Source: CBDBJK01 sp965206395
GTDB lineage: Bacteria; Chloroflexota; Dehalococcoidia; Lucifugimonadales; CATOSD01
Reading direction: 5' to 3'
Length of the DNA: 64,000 bases
NCBI GenBank assembly: GCA_965206395.1
Contig: CBDBJK010000037.1
Location: forward strand, 124,001 to 188,000
Shown here piece after piece: positions 32,824 to 42,089 of this stretch (position 1 is its first letter; each line of letters starts with the position of its first letter). A program made the translations under genes and the position numbers. The notes under the pieces are model-generated. The model made no database searches and was not told the origin of the DNA. It saw nothing but the letters and a program-made list of their open reading frames with translations.

Positions 32824-33703
32824 GAGCGTCTAACAAAACCTAATAAAGGGGGTTAGAATCTGGACATTCTCTGGAGGAGGATGACCTAATGGCTAAGCCC
32901 CTTGTAAGCGATGAATTCTGGGAACTGGTGCAACCTTTACTGCCGCCACAACCACCGAAGCCGAAAGGAGGAAGGCCCAGGATACCTGACAGACAGGTCC
33001 TAAGTGGGATACTGTTCGTGCTAAAGACAGGCATTGGCTGGGAAGACCTACCCAAGGAGATGGACTGTGGCAGTGGGATGACCTGCTGGAGGCGCCTCAG
33101 AGATTGGCACCAGTCGGGAGTCTGGGAGCGCATCCACTTGGTATGCCTTGAGCGCCTGCAAGCAGCTGAGCGCATAGACTGGACTCGCGCAGTGCTGGAC
33201 AGTGCTTCAGTGCGAGCAGTTTTTGGGGGCAGAAAACAGGCCCCAACCCCACGGACAGGGCGAAGGCGGGTAGCAAGCATCATATCATAACCGATGCCCA
33301 GGGCATTCCACTGGCGGTCAGGTTGACTGGCGCGAACGCTCACGATGTCACCCAAGCCCTTGAGTTGGTGGATGCCATACCTGCTGTCAAGGGCAAGCGA
33401 GGCAGGCCTCGCAAGCGTCCTCTTCAGGCGCAGGGAGACAGAGGGTATGACTCTGAGCCTGTTCGCAAGGAGTTGAAGAAGCGACATATCTGGCCGCTGC
33501 TGGCCAAGCGAGGTGAGCCGCATGGCAGCGGGTTGGGTGTGCATAGATGGGTGGTTGAGAGAAGCCTGAGTTGGCTTCATCAGTTCCGACGCTTACGGGT
33601 TCGATATGAGCGCAGGGCAGACATACATGAGGCTTTCTTGGCCATAGGTTGTGCCATCATCTGCTCTCGCTTTCTGTTCCAATAATGGTTTTGTTAGACG
33701 CTC
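32824..33703 (+). mobile_element. IS5-family (IS427-type) 880-bp element, right copy
   Basis: Inverted repeat of the left copy at 28907-29786. It is flanked by a clean TAA duplication (32821-32823 and 33704-33706). The two copies differ at only a few visible bases (orfA begins MAKP here, MSKP there). Together they bracket about 3 kb containing the MFS and VOC genes. Confidence 0.93.
32889..33685 (+). CDS. IS427-type transposase orfA/orfB (frameshifted), right copy
   Basis: OrfA (32889-33290) and orfB (33323-33685) are the same as in the left copy. The ATG at 32889 follows GGAGGATG. The frames are joined by a shift at TTTTTGGGGG near 33221. The DDE residues lie in LDSASV (first Asp), GDRGYDSEP (second) and VVERSLSWL (Glu). 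The copy appears functional by the standards of the group. Confidence 0.88.
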
Positions 33704-34839
33704 TAAGCTAGTACAAACGGCCCTTGATGAATTTGATGGTCAAGAATTTAGATTGAGTAGCGCAATCCGCAAGGCTATTCGTATAGCCCTTCTGCGCAAC
33801 GATTACACCAACTTGTGGTGGCTTGAATTGGAAATATTGCCTTTCGAGGACAAAGACGCGATTGAGCGAATGAACACCCGGATGAGACTGCATTATTCTG
33901 ATACCGAATTCAGAGCCCTTTCAGTACTGATTGGGGAGGAATACCTTAACCGCAGGAAGTGCAGTGAATTCGACGAACGAGGAAACTGGGTAGATAAGGG
34001 AAATATCTGTGCTTTAGGCGTTCCTGAAATTGAGGTACGGATAGAAACGTTTCTGAAGGATTCAGAGCAGGCTGTACCACCTCAGGGTCTACATCCAGTG
34101 GATTTATACTTCGCTGACCAGACCTATTCCAAAGCTCGTAATACAAACTTAACACTCGCAACAGAATATCGTTCGATAATCAAACGCATTGAAAATAAAG
34201 TTTATGATTTTCTCAGTACGACTGAAAAACAGCTGATCTATGGGCAGATCAACTCTGATATTTTTGAACAGAATCGTCAATATGTTGATACGAAATTACG
34301 TAAAATTGCGCCTGATGCCTTGGAGCAGTTCATCGCCGTATATCGAAGGTTAGGTGAGGGCGATGCCGAAGCTAGGAGCCAGGCTCTGCTTTCTTGTCGC
34401 AGAATTCTTAAATCCGTCGCTGACCGATTATATCCGGCACGAAAAGACCCAGTACTTGGGACGGATGGGAAAGAAAGACTTTTGACAGATGACAAGTACA
34501 TTGCCAGGCTATGGCAATACGTAGCAGACAAGGCGCAAGGGAAAACTGCGGGCGAACTCTTGCTCGCAGGCATCAATGACTTAGGTAACCGAGTAGATCG
34601 CACCTACGCTTTAACTTCAAAAGGGGTTCACGCAGATGTACCCGAATTCGAAGTAAACCAGTGTGTGATACAAACTTGGTTGCTGATAGGTGATATTCTT
34701 CGACTAGCGGACGGCGAGTCTGCGATTCTTGAAGAACCGACTGGCGATACCTATTCTTAGCTCTACAAAAACATTGGCACTAACATGACGGCCCTTCACA
34801 CTACTTCCTGGAGTCACGACATCAACACCCCAATCAGCT

Positions 34840-34869
34840 TTGACTTGCTCTGTGCAACGCTCATATAAT
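34840..34869 (+). promoter_or_regulatory. Sigma-70 promoter for the 2-oxoacid dehydrogenase operon
   Basis: TTGACT (34840-34845) and TATAAT (34864-34869) are separated by 18 bp, close to the full consensus, about 60 bases before ATG 34928. Confidence 0.78.
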
Positions 34870-34927
34870 TGAGGTGTCGGACGGTGGCGTGGCGCGATGT
34901 CCGAATTACGCCTGGGGTAGGATTGCG

Positions 34928-35959
34928 ATGGCTGACGCCGAAGGCGATGTTACGGCCCTGAGAACCGGCGGCGAGCGTGCTGCTGGCGGTCTCGACGCAC
35001 CGAAGCTGCTCGAAATGTACCGCGAGATGGTGCTGGGCCGCATTATGGACGAGCGTATCTGGATGCTGAACCGTCAGGGCAAGGCGGCAATCGTTGCGTC
35101 GATGCAGGGCCATGAGGCGGCGCAGATTGGCAGCGTCTGGGCGCTGCGCAAGGGTATAGACCAGTTCTACATCTACTACCGCGATCTTGCCGTGATGCTC
35201 AGCCTTGGCGTTACTCCAAAAGAGATCATGCTCGGCTTCATGGCGAAGGAAGGCGAGCCTTTCAGCGGCGCGCGCCAGTTCCCGACTCACGGGACGTACT
35301 CCAAATACGGCATCGTCAACCTCTCCAACGTCATCGGCACGAACATCCCGCAGGCTGTCGGCGCTGCGCTGGCGCACAGGATGCGCGGCGAGGATGCGGT
35401 CACCATCACCTACTTCGGGGACGGCGCTTCCAGTCAGGGCGACTGCCACGAGGCCATGAACTTCGCAAGCGTCCAGAAGCTCCCGGTGATTTTCTTCTGC
35501 GAGAACAACAAGTACGCCATCTCTGTGCCTCTGTCGAAGCAGATGGCGGTCGAGAGCGTAGCCAGTCGAGCGGAAGGCTACGGAATGCCCGGCGTCACAG
35601 TCGACGGCTGCGACGTCATGGCCGTGTACGAGGCGGTGTACGAAGCCGCCAAACACGCCCGCGCGGGTCGGGGGCCGTCGCTGGTCGAGGCAATGGTGGA
35701 GCGCTATCTCCCGCACACGAGCGATGACGATGACACTCGCTACAGGTCGCGCCAGGAGTTAGAGGAAGCCCGCAAGCGAGACCCGCTCAAGATTCTCAAA
35801 GGCCAGCTTATAGAGCAAGGCGTCCTGTCCGAAGACATGGACAAGAAATTCCACGACGACGCCATGCGCGAGATAAACGAGGCCACCGACTTCGTGGACG
35901 CCGCCCCCTACCCTGATGCAGATGATTTTCATAAGCACGTTTACGCTTCGTCCGAGTAA
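34928..35959 (+). CDS. 2-oxoacid (pyruvate/branched-chain) dehydrogenase E1 alpha subunit
   Basis: The 343-residue ThDP-binding E1 alpha starts at ATG 34928 (an upstream frame from 34874 is open, but the homologous region begins later). The ThDP motif is ITYFGDGASSQGDCHEAMNF then FFCENNKYAIS. Other features are RQGKAAIVASMQGHEAAQIG, IYYRDLAVMLSLGV, and the phosphorylation-loop-like ERYLPHTSDDDDTRYRS. With E1 beta it decarboxylates a 2-oxoacid and transfers the acyl group to lipoyl-E2. Tyr/Arg patterning looks closer to branched-chain E1 than to pyruvate E1, but the substrate is not certain. First gene of the E1a-E1b-E2 operon. Confidence 0.93.
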   Translation: MADAEGDVTALRTGGERAAGGLDAPKLLEMYREMVLGRIMDERIWMLNRQGKAAIVASMQGHEAAQIGSVWALRKGIDQFYIYYRDLAVMLSLGVTPKEIMLGFMAKEGEPFSGARQFPTHGTYSKYGIVNLSNVIGTNIPQAVGAALAHRMRGEDAVTITYFGDGASSQGDCHEAMNFASVQKLPVIFFCENNKYAISVPLSKQMAVESVASRAEGYGMPGVTVDGCDVMAVYEAVYEAAKHARAGRGPSLVEAMVERYLPHTSDDDDTRYRSRQELEEARKRDPLKILKGQLIEQGVLSEDMDKKFHDDAMREINEATDFVDAAPYPDADDFHKHVYASSE

Positions 35960-36007
35960 TCTAAAGAGCTTAACGACCCTCGCGAACTAAAACGCAGGAG
36001 GTGTGGC

Positions 36008-36991
36008 ATCGCCCTGAAGACGGTGATTGAGGCAGTCCATGACGCCATGCTGGAGGAGATGCGGCGCGACGAACGCGTCTTCGTCATGGGCGAGGACATT
36101 GGCATCAGAGGCGGCGTATTTCTGGCTACCGAAGGCTTCTTCGAGGAGTTCGGCGAGGCCAGGGTCATCGATACGCCTCTGGCAGAGTCGGCAATTGCGG
36201 GCGTCGCGCTTGGAGCCGCCATCAACGGTATGCGGCCCATCGCCGAGGTAGAGTTCGCCGACTTCATATGGCCCACGATCAACCAGATCGTCGGCGAGGC
36301 GGCTCGCGTCCGCTACGGCTCCAAGGGCAAGCTCAGCGCGCCTATGGTGGTGCGTGCGCCCTACGGCGGAGGCGTGCGAGGAGGGCTGTATCACTCGCAG
36401 AGCGTCGAGGTCGTATTCGCCCACACACCTGGACTCAAAGTAGTGACGCCCGCGACCCCTTATGACGCCAAAGGCCTGCTCAAGAGCGCCATCCGAGACG
36501 ACGACCCCGTTATTTTTCTGGAACACAAGCGCACCTATCGCCTTGTGAGAGGAGAGGTTCCAGACGCCGAGTACACCATCCCCATAGGCAAGGCCGACGT
36601 GAAGTTGGAGGGCGAAGACATCAGCGTCGTCACATACGGTTTGATGCTGCACCACTGCATCGAGGCGGCAAAGATGCTTGCGCAGGAGGACATCAGCGTC
36701 GAGGTTGTAGACCTTCGCACCCTTCGACCACTGGACTCCGAAACGGTGCTCCAGTCGGTGAGGAAGACAGGCAAGGCGCTGGTCGTGCATGAGGACACGA
36801 AGGCTGGCGGAATCGGTGGCGAGGTCGCGGCCATCATATCAGAAGAGGCATTCGATTATCTGGACGGCCCGGTAAGGCGATTGGCGGGGCCAGAGGTTCC
36901 TGCTATGCCATTCAGCCCGCCGCTTGAGGCCAGGTTCATGCTCGACACCGAAAAAATCGCCGAAGCAATACGGCAGCTTGCCAGGTATTAA
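36008..36991 (+). CDS. 2-oxoacid dehydrogenase E1 beta subunit (unusual start codon)
   Basis: The transketolase-like E1 beta pairs with the upstream E1 alpha. Motifs: ERVFVMGEDIGIRGGVF (ThDP-contact Glu), IDTPLAESAIAGVALGAAIN, RAPYGGGVRGGLYHSQSVEV, FLEHKRTYR and DLRTLRPLDSETV. The start is odd: homologues begin MAxKTxIEA, and here the aligned codons are ATC-GCC-CTG-AAG-ACG-GTG-ATT with AGGAGGTG (35996-36003) four bases before ATC 36008. CTG 36014 is also at workable spacing; GTG 36023 is 19 bases away. I list 36008 as the alignment-supported start. The length from there is 327 residues, normal for the family. Confidence 0.88.
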   Translation: MALKTVIEAVHDAMLEEMRRDERVFVMGEDIGIRGGVFLATEGFFEEFGEARVIDTPLAESAIAGVALGAAINGMRPIAEVEFADFIWPTINQIVGEAARVRYGSKGKLSAPMVVRAPYGGGVRGGLYHSQSVEVVFAHTPGLKVVTPATPYDAKGLLKSAIRDDDPVIFLEHKRTYRLVRGEVPDAEYTIPIGKADVKLEGEDISVVTYGLMLHHCIEAAKMLAQEDISVEVVDLRTLRPLDSETVLQSVRKTGKALVVHEDTKAGGIGGEVAAIISEEAFDYLDGPVRRLAGPEVPAMPFSPPLEARFMLDTEKIAEAIRQLARY

Positions 36992-37104
36992 GCTGATTGC
37001 CTGCTCATCCAGGCGGTTATACTAGGAACATAGCGTTAATTACAGAAGCTGAAGCCTCTTCTATACTCGTAGTTCCATAGGGCATACAGATAGGGGGAGT
37101 CGCC

Positions 37105-38448
37105 ATGAAGATCGAACTACCGCAGGTCGGAGAGTCCGTTACCGAGGGTATTATCGGTAAGTGGCTGAAGCAAGTGGGCGAAACCGTCGAGAAGTACGAC
37201 CCGCTCGTCGAGGTGGTCACTGACAAAGTGAACATGGAGATGCCCTCGCCCGTCTCCGGCGTCCTGACCAGCATACTTGCCGAAGAGGGCGAAACAGTCC
37301 CTATGGGCGCGGTAATCGCCGAGATACAAGTCGAGAACGAGCAAGGCGAAGCTCCCACCCCCGTCAAAGAAACGCCTCCGCAGGTCGCAGTCCCTGAGCC
37401 GACGCCGATTGACACAACTGGCGTTCTGCTGAAGGACGTAGCTCCTGTCGGCCCGACCGGTTCCGGCGCTGTCATAGTGGTCAGCGAGGAAGATACCGAG
37501 GAGGTCTCGCAACCTCGAAAACGCTACTCCCCCGTCGTTCAACGGCTTGCCGAGGAATACAGCGTCGACCTGTCAAAGATCGCCGGAACGGGCATAGGTG
37601 GTCGCGTCACAAGGAAGGACGTTCAGGGCTACATCGATGGAGGGCCAGCAGCGGAGACGCCCTCGCCTGCCGCCACGACGGTGACGCAGACCTCGCCTTC
37701 TCCCATGGAGACGTCGCAGGCAGTGCCGACGCCCGCCGTCAGCGTAGGCCAGGACGAGGAACGCGTACCATTGACTCCCATACGGCGCATGATAGCCGAA
37801 AACCTTGTCAAGAGCGCCACGCAGATACCACAGGCGTGGAGCATCGTCGAGGTCGACGTGAGCAGCCTGGTTAAGCGTCGAGAGGCAGTCAAGGCAGACT
37901 TTCAGGCCAGAGAAGGCGCGAACATCACCTACCTGGCCTTCATCGTGAAGGCGGTAGCCGAGTCTTTGAAAGACAACCCGTTGCTTAATTCTTCGTGGGA
38001 CGAAGATGCCATTATCTTGAAGCGGCGCATCAACATCGGGCTTGCGATGGCGGCCCCAGGCGGGCTAGTAGTGCCCGTTATCCACGACGCCGACTCACTG
38101 AGCATCGCGGGGCTGGCGAAGGCCATCGACGACCTGACCAACAGGGCGCGTCAGGGCAAGCTCAGGCTGGAAGACGTTCAGGGCGGCACTTTCACCGTCA
38201 ACAACACCGGCGCGTTGGGTTCTGTAATGTCGCAACCTCTGGTGAACCCTCCCCAGACCGCGATCATGACCACCGAGGCGATCGTGAAGCGCCCGTTGGT
38301 GATAGACGATGCCATCGCCATACGCCCCATGATGAACCTGTGCATCACCTTTGATCACCGCGTCATCGACGGCGCGGAGTCGAGCGCGTTCATCAACGCA
38401 GTCAAGCGTCGCATCGAGGCCATCGGCCCGAACACGGGTGTATACTGA
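37105..38448 (+). CDS. 2-oxoacid dehydrogenase E2 (dihydrolipoamide acyltransferase)
   Basis: The 447-residue E2 has the standard order. The N-terminal lipoyl domain (1-78) has the lipoylation Lys in VVTDKVNMEM. A Pro/Ala/Thr linker leads to the peripheral-subunit-binding domain at about 138-175 (YSPVVQRLAEEYSVDLSKIA, GIGGRVTRKDVQGYI). A second linker precedes the acyltransferase core from about 215 (RRMIAENLVKSATQIPQAWS) with the C-terminal catalytic His-Asp segment TFDHRVIDGAES. ATG 37105 has AGGGGGAG upstream. A single lipoyl domain is present. E3 is not in the window. LipB, which attaches the cofactor precursor, lies 2 kb downstream. Confidence 0.96.
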   Translation: MKIELPQVGESVTEGIIGKWLKQVGETVEKYDPLVEVVTDKVNMEMPSPVSGVLTSILAEEGETVPMGAVIAEIQVENEQGEAPTPVKETPPQVAVPEPTPIDTTGVLLKDVAPVGPTGSGAVIVVSEEDTEEVSQPRKRYSPVVQRLAEEYSVDLSKIAGTGIGGRVTRKDVQGYIDGGPAAETPSPAATTVTQTSPSPMETSQAVPTPAVSVGQDEERVPLTPIRRMIAENLVKSATQIPQAWSIVEVDVSSLVKRREAVKADFQAREGANITYLAFIVKAVAESLKDNPLLNSSWDEDAIILKRRINIGLAMAAPGGLVVPVIHDADSLSIAGLAKAIDDLTNRARQGKLRLEDVQGGTFTVNNTGALGSVMSQPLVNPPQTAIMTTEAIVKRPLVIDDAIAIRPMMNLCITFDHRVIDGAESSAFINAVKRRIEAIGPNTGVY

Positions 38449-38481
38449 CTGGAATTAACGTAGTTATTGCATCAGAAGGAT

Positions 38482-40509
38482 ATGACTCAACAACAGGGCT
38501 TTGCATTCGATGACCCGGATTCTAGAACCCGAAAGGGAGGTCTGAACGTAGTTCATGCCCATGCCGATGAGGTAAGGCCTCTTGATAAAAGCCTCTTTGA
38601 GAACTTCTCGTCTATGTACGCGCTAACGTACACCTCAAGCATTCCCATGATAGCCGGCCTCCTGAGAGATTACGATTTTGATGAATTCGAGTGCGTTTTT
38701 GGCCATAATGGGATTCTCTCACATGAGGCCGCGCAGATTCTGAGTTTCCAGACTGTGGTGGATGAGAAACTCAACAATGGTTTTTTGGGATTAAGAGGCT
38801 TATCTCAAGAACGCAGGGAAATCATTTATGACCGGGTGGTCAGCGGAAATGTGCGCTTCTACGTCATTAAAGACGTTATCGCCCATGCCAAGATATATCT
38901 ACTCGAAAGAGAGGGGCTGCAACGTGTAATCGTAGGGTCGGCAAACCTATCCGAAACCGCGTTCTCTGGCAGACAGGCAGAGACGCTAATAGTGTTCGAT
39001 AACGATGAAATAGCTTGGAAACACTATTGGGCGCAGTACGAGGCCGTTCGGGACATTTCAACGAATCATCTACCTCTCAGGGAACAACCGATTCAAGTAG
39101 AAAGAATGCAAATAGAAGAGTCGCCAGCCTTGAAAGAAGCCGAATACAGTAAAGACGGAATAACGCTTTACGTGCCTGTAGAACAAATCGACGAGGCCAA
39201 CTATGCTGTGCCGGAGGTTCTGTCAAGGATCGAAGTCATAAAGCCCGTTTTTCGGCGGGCGCTCGCCGACGTGAGTCCGAATAAGAATGGCAATCTTCAT
39301 CTTACTTCCAAAATTGTCAAACAGATGACACACATAGTCCTTTCTCGACAGATCGAGGAAGGACCTAAGACTTATCTCTCTCTGAACGGAGGCCAATTCA
39401 CACTTTCGGGCAAGGAAATGAATCTTGACCCAGATGAGCAGGAAGTGCGAAACGATGTCGCGAACTGGTTGGAATTTTTCGGAAACTATGATAACGGTTT
39501 CGTAGGGGATGTTCCTCGCCTTCAACGGGATTACTATACATTCATGTGCTGGTTCTATTTCTCACCGCTCATGTGCGACATACGTAATGCGGCACTCCGC
39601 AGAAATAGCTTTAGCTTCGAACAACCCATGTTCGCCATACTTTATGGCTCTAGCAACTGTGGGAAGACGAGTCTTGTTGAGACTCTTATGACGTCTATGT
39701 TTTCATATCCCCGCATAGTTGGGACACTGGATTTCACTCCCGGCAAACTACGCGGCCTCCAACAGTCTTATAAGAGATTCCCTGTCGTATTTGATGATGT
39801 GACCAGAGAACGCTTCACTCGTAACGCACCTGAGATAATCAAGGACGAGACTATCCCATACGCAGAGTATCCCTGCTTCGCGCTATCTATGAATGCTGAG
39901 GCGCGCAGCTTTCCGCCTGAAACAGTAAAGCGTTGCTTGATGATATATACCAGGACTGCATTGCCAGGCGATGACACCGCCTCTCGACGCCGATTGCAAA
40001 GGTCTGTCGCGGGCATTCGAGAAAGTTTGAGCACAGCCCTATACCGAGAATATCTGAAACGCATACTTTCTAAGGTAGCCGATGTGATTGATTCTGAGAA
40101 TGACGATTCTGATGTGCTTGAACTGTCGTCGGAAATTTTATGTGATATTTTTCAAGAGAATTTGCCATCTGATACAAAGATGCCTGAGTGGTGCAGAAGC
40201 ATGACACTAGAGGAGTATCAGGAAAGGGCATTTGAGAGGCCGCGCTTGATATTGAACAGCCTGCTGAACAACGACAGGTATAGCAGGGAACGTAGGCCCC
40301 CAGAAGGTTGTTGGACCATCTCAGGAGACTCGATCATAGTGTCAGTGCCAACCTTGGGATTTAGTAGGGCGCTAACTGACGTACCTGATTGGATATTAGA
40401 CGACACTGGAAGTTCGTCTGGACAGATTGCGTTGAGACGTGAACTGTTGGAGAATTTCCTAGGTAGACCCGTTAAGGCTCCGCACCGTTGGTTTTCTATT
40501 CTCAGGTGA
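38482..40509 (+). CDS. PLD-family nuclease fused to a P-loop ATPase, possible defence gene
   Basis: A ~675-residue protein. Residues ~115-190 form a phospholipase-D-like site: IAHAKIYLLE (HxK, with Glu where the HKD Asp usually is), then VIVGSANLSETAFSGRQAET, as in PLD-type nucleases. Residues ~385-500 form a P-loop ATPase: YGSSNCGKTSLVETL (Walker A), PVVFDDVTRERF (Walker B), then FALSMNAEARSFPPETVKRC with a sensor-like Asn and candidate arginine finger. The order recalls SF3-like or AAA ATPases. The start is unsure: ATG 38482 has AAGGA only one base away, and TTG 38467 is the alternative. AT-richer than its neighbours and wedged between E2 and lipB, it looks horizontally acquired. I recall no described defence system with this single-gene architecture. 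Confidence 0.72.
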   Translation: MTQQQGFAFDDPDSRTRKGGLNVVHAHADEVRPLDKSLFENFSSMYALTYTSSIPMIAGLLRDYDFDEFECVFGHNGILSHEAAQILSFQTVVDEKLNNGFLGLRGLSQERREIIYDRVVSGNVRFYVIKDVIAHAKIYLLEREGLQRVIVGSANLSETAFSGRQAETLIVFDNDEIAWKHYWAQYEAVRDISTNHLPLREQPIQVERMQIEESPALKEAEYSKDGITLYVPVEQIDEANYAVPEVLSRIEVIKPVFRRALADVSPNKNGNLHLTSKIVKQMTHIVLSRQIEEGPKTYLSLNGGQFTLSGKEMNLDPDEQEVRNDVANWLEFFGNYDNGFVGDVPRLQRDYYTFMCWFYFSPLMCDIRNAALRRNSFSFEQPMFAILYGSSNCGKTSLVETLMTSMFSYPRIVGTLDFTPGKLRGLQQSYKRFPVVFDDVTRERFTRNAPEIIKDETIPYAEYPCFALSMNAEARSFPPETVKRCLMIYTRTALPGDDTASRRRLQRSVAGIRESLSTALYREYLKRILSKVADVIDSENDDSDVLELSSEILCDIFQENLPSDTKMPEWCRSMTLEEYQERAFERPRLILNSLLNNDRYSRERRPPEGCWTISGDSIIVSVPTLGFSRALTDVPDWILDDTGSSSGQIALRRELLENFLGRPVKAPHRWFSILR

Positions 40510-40591
40510 ATTGGTCTCTCCCCTGTTGATTATCCTCCCTCCAACCCTAACCTTCTCTCGCGTGTGGAAGAGGGAACTGAGGTCTTTTCCA

Positions 40592-41278
40592 GTGGATAGA
40601 TGCATCTCCGTCCCACTCGGCCATATGGCATACGCGGCCGCTTGGGACATGCAAAAGAGCCTTCAGCAGAAGGTTGCGGACGGTACGCTGCCCAATTTGC
40701 TTCTGCTGCTGGAACATCCTCACGTCTACACCCTAGGCAAGCGTGGCGATTCCTCCGACATTCTAGCTTCTCCTGAGAAGCTGAAGGAGTTTGGCGTCGA
40801 AGTCCACCGCATCGACCGTGGGGGCGAGGTCACTTATCACGGCCCCGGCCAGCTTGTCGGCTACCCCATCGTGAACCTGCGCAAGTGGAAGGGCGGCCCC
40901 CTGAAGTACGTGCAGACGCTGGAAGCGGTCATCATCGCTACACTGGCCGAGTTCGGCATACGGGCCGATAGCAAAGACAAGCCAACGGGCGTCTGGGTGG
41001 GGGAGGCCAAGATTGCCGCAATCGGCGTGAAGGTCAGCCGGGGCGTCACGATGCACGGCTTCGCGCTCAACGTGAACCCCGACCTCTCTTACTTCGACCA
41101 CATCATACCCTGCGGAATGCCTGAAGGCCGCGTCACGTCGATGGTGTCCGTGCTATCGGAGGACATCAACTTGCAACAGGTGATGCCCGTACTGGCTCGA
41201 AACTTCGGGCAAGCATTTGGTTGGGCGACGGAGTGGTCTACCGCCGAGGAGTTAGAGCAGAAGTCACAGTCTACTTAG
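40592..41278 (+). CDS. lipB: Octanoyl-[acyl-carrier-protein]:protein octanoyltransferase LipB
   Basis: LipB moves octanoyl from ACP to the lipoyl domain Lys, the first step of de novo lipoylation, which the neighbouring E2 needs. Motifs: LLLLEHPHVYTLGKRGD, RGGEVTYHGPGQLVGYPI, GEAKIAAIGVKVSRGVTMHG (conserved Lys) and IPCGMPEGRVTSM (acyl-thioester Cys). GTG 40592 is chosen as the start because homology begins there (RCISVPLGHMAYAAAW); the frame is open up to 40511, next to the stop of the PLD-ATPase gene, but that sequence is not family-like. The 228-residue length is normal. LipA is not in the window. Confidence 0.92.
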   Translation: MDRCISVPLGHMAYAAAWDMQKSLQQKVADGTLPNLLLLLEHPHVYTLGKRGDSSDILASPEKLKEFGVEVHRIDRGGEVTYHGPGQLVGYPIVNLRKWKGGPLKYVQTLEAVIIATLAEFGIRADSKDKPTGVWVGEAKIAAIGVKVSRGVTMHGFALNVNPDLSYFDHIIPCGMPEGRVTSMVSVLSEDINLQQVMPVLARNFGQAFGWATEWSTAEELEQKSQST

Positions 41279-41315
41279 GGACGCATATTATTCAGGCCCA
41301 GGCCTTTGGGCAGAT

Positions 41316-42089
41316 CTAAGACGCCTTCTTCGGCATGGGCTGTGCCCCCAGAATGTTTAGTGCATAGGCAACTCGATTAGCTGACTGGGGCGTCAGAATT
41401 GGCGGCTCTGGTGTCGATATCAAGCGGCCTGAAAACTGCATTAAGCGCACAGCACCGGTTTCAGAAGGAGTTATTCTGTCCACTTGCCTCAACACCACTT
41501 GCTGGAGCCGCTCATTTAGCGCAATCTTTGATAGCGCTTGTACATCGTCGTCAGAGGACACCCAACAGATGGCCTGAAGAAGTAACTCTATAGATCGCTT
41601 TATTGGCTCATGTTTAGAATTCGTAAACTCAGATGTGAAGGGGGGGAGAGATAGAGCAAGTTTAAGATTCCCACTGGATATTTCTCTGACGCTAAGGTCA
41701 GCAGCATAGGCTATCCACCTTGGAAGCCTTCCTGTGCCCATGTGCTTTTTCCCCAGCATGCATCCAGCAATGGATTGAATTGCTAGTCTCAAATTGTTTA
41801 GATTATCTGATAAGATACTGGAAGGAGTGCGCCCAAAACCTATCCCCGTTCCCTCGATACTCACCACCAAGTCAGCGGTCTGCTCAAAGCCAAATCCGTG
41901 CAGTTCGTCTATCTCCGCCCTGAGCCCTTGCACTTCCTGGTACTGCGTCATGGCTATAGCGTTGAGCACATCAGGATTACCTTGTGACTTCTGGCGCATG
42001 GCAAAGAGCGCTCGTTCCAAACGAGCGAGTTGATCAATTGTAACTTCGAGAATCTGTTCTCGTTCAGTTTGCTCAGTCATATCAGTCAT
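41316..42089 (-). CDS. Unrecognised protein overlapping a nucleotidyltransferase gene
   Basis: A 257-residue, probably cytosolic protein that I do not recognise. The N-terminal ~75 residues are helical and charged (LEVTIDQLARLERALFAMRQ), possibly a coiled coil. The middle part (LVVSIEGTGIGFGRTPSSIL) resembles domains that accompany effector genes, with alternating hydrophobic strands. The end reads LISTPEPPILTPQSANRVAY. ATG 42089 overlaps the stop of the nucleotidyltransferase gene (ATGA), so the two are translationally coupled and likely act together. I can name no function. Confidence 0.65.
   Translation of the reverse strand: MTDMTEQTEREQILEVTIDQLARLERALFAMRQKSQGNPDVLNAIAMTQYQEVQGLRAEIDELHGFGFEQTADLVVSIEGTGIGFGRTPSSILSDNLNNLRLAIQSIAGCMLGKKHMGTGRLPRWIAYAADLSVREISSGNLKLALSLPPFTSEFTNSKHEPIKRSIELLLQAICWVSSDDDVQALSKIALNERLQQVVLRQVDRITPSETGAVRLMQFSGRLISTPEPPILTPQSANRVAYALNILGAQPMPKKAS

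Larger units (their letters stand above)
32798..34760 (+). pseudogene. AbiTii-like gene interrupted by the right 880-bp IS
   Basis: The start (32798-32823) and the body (33707-34760) rejoin through one TAA duplication to an open 359-residue frame starting MDVLAQVLKLVQTALDEFDG. The ribosome-binding site is AGAGGGGGA before ATG 32798. Residues 1-60 (AIRKAIRIALLRNDYTNLWW LELE) resemble the AbiTii domain of phage abortive-infection proteins. The C-terminal part (RVDRTYALTSKGVHADVPEF, VIQTWLLIGDILRLADGE) matches a domain often seen with it. The gene is visibly more AT-rich than the neighbouring dehydrogenase genes. The IS lies nine codons in, so the product is not made as such; the body might start internally. 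Confidence 0.72.
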
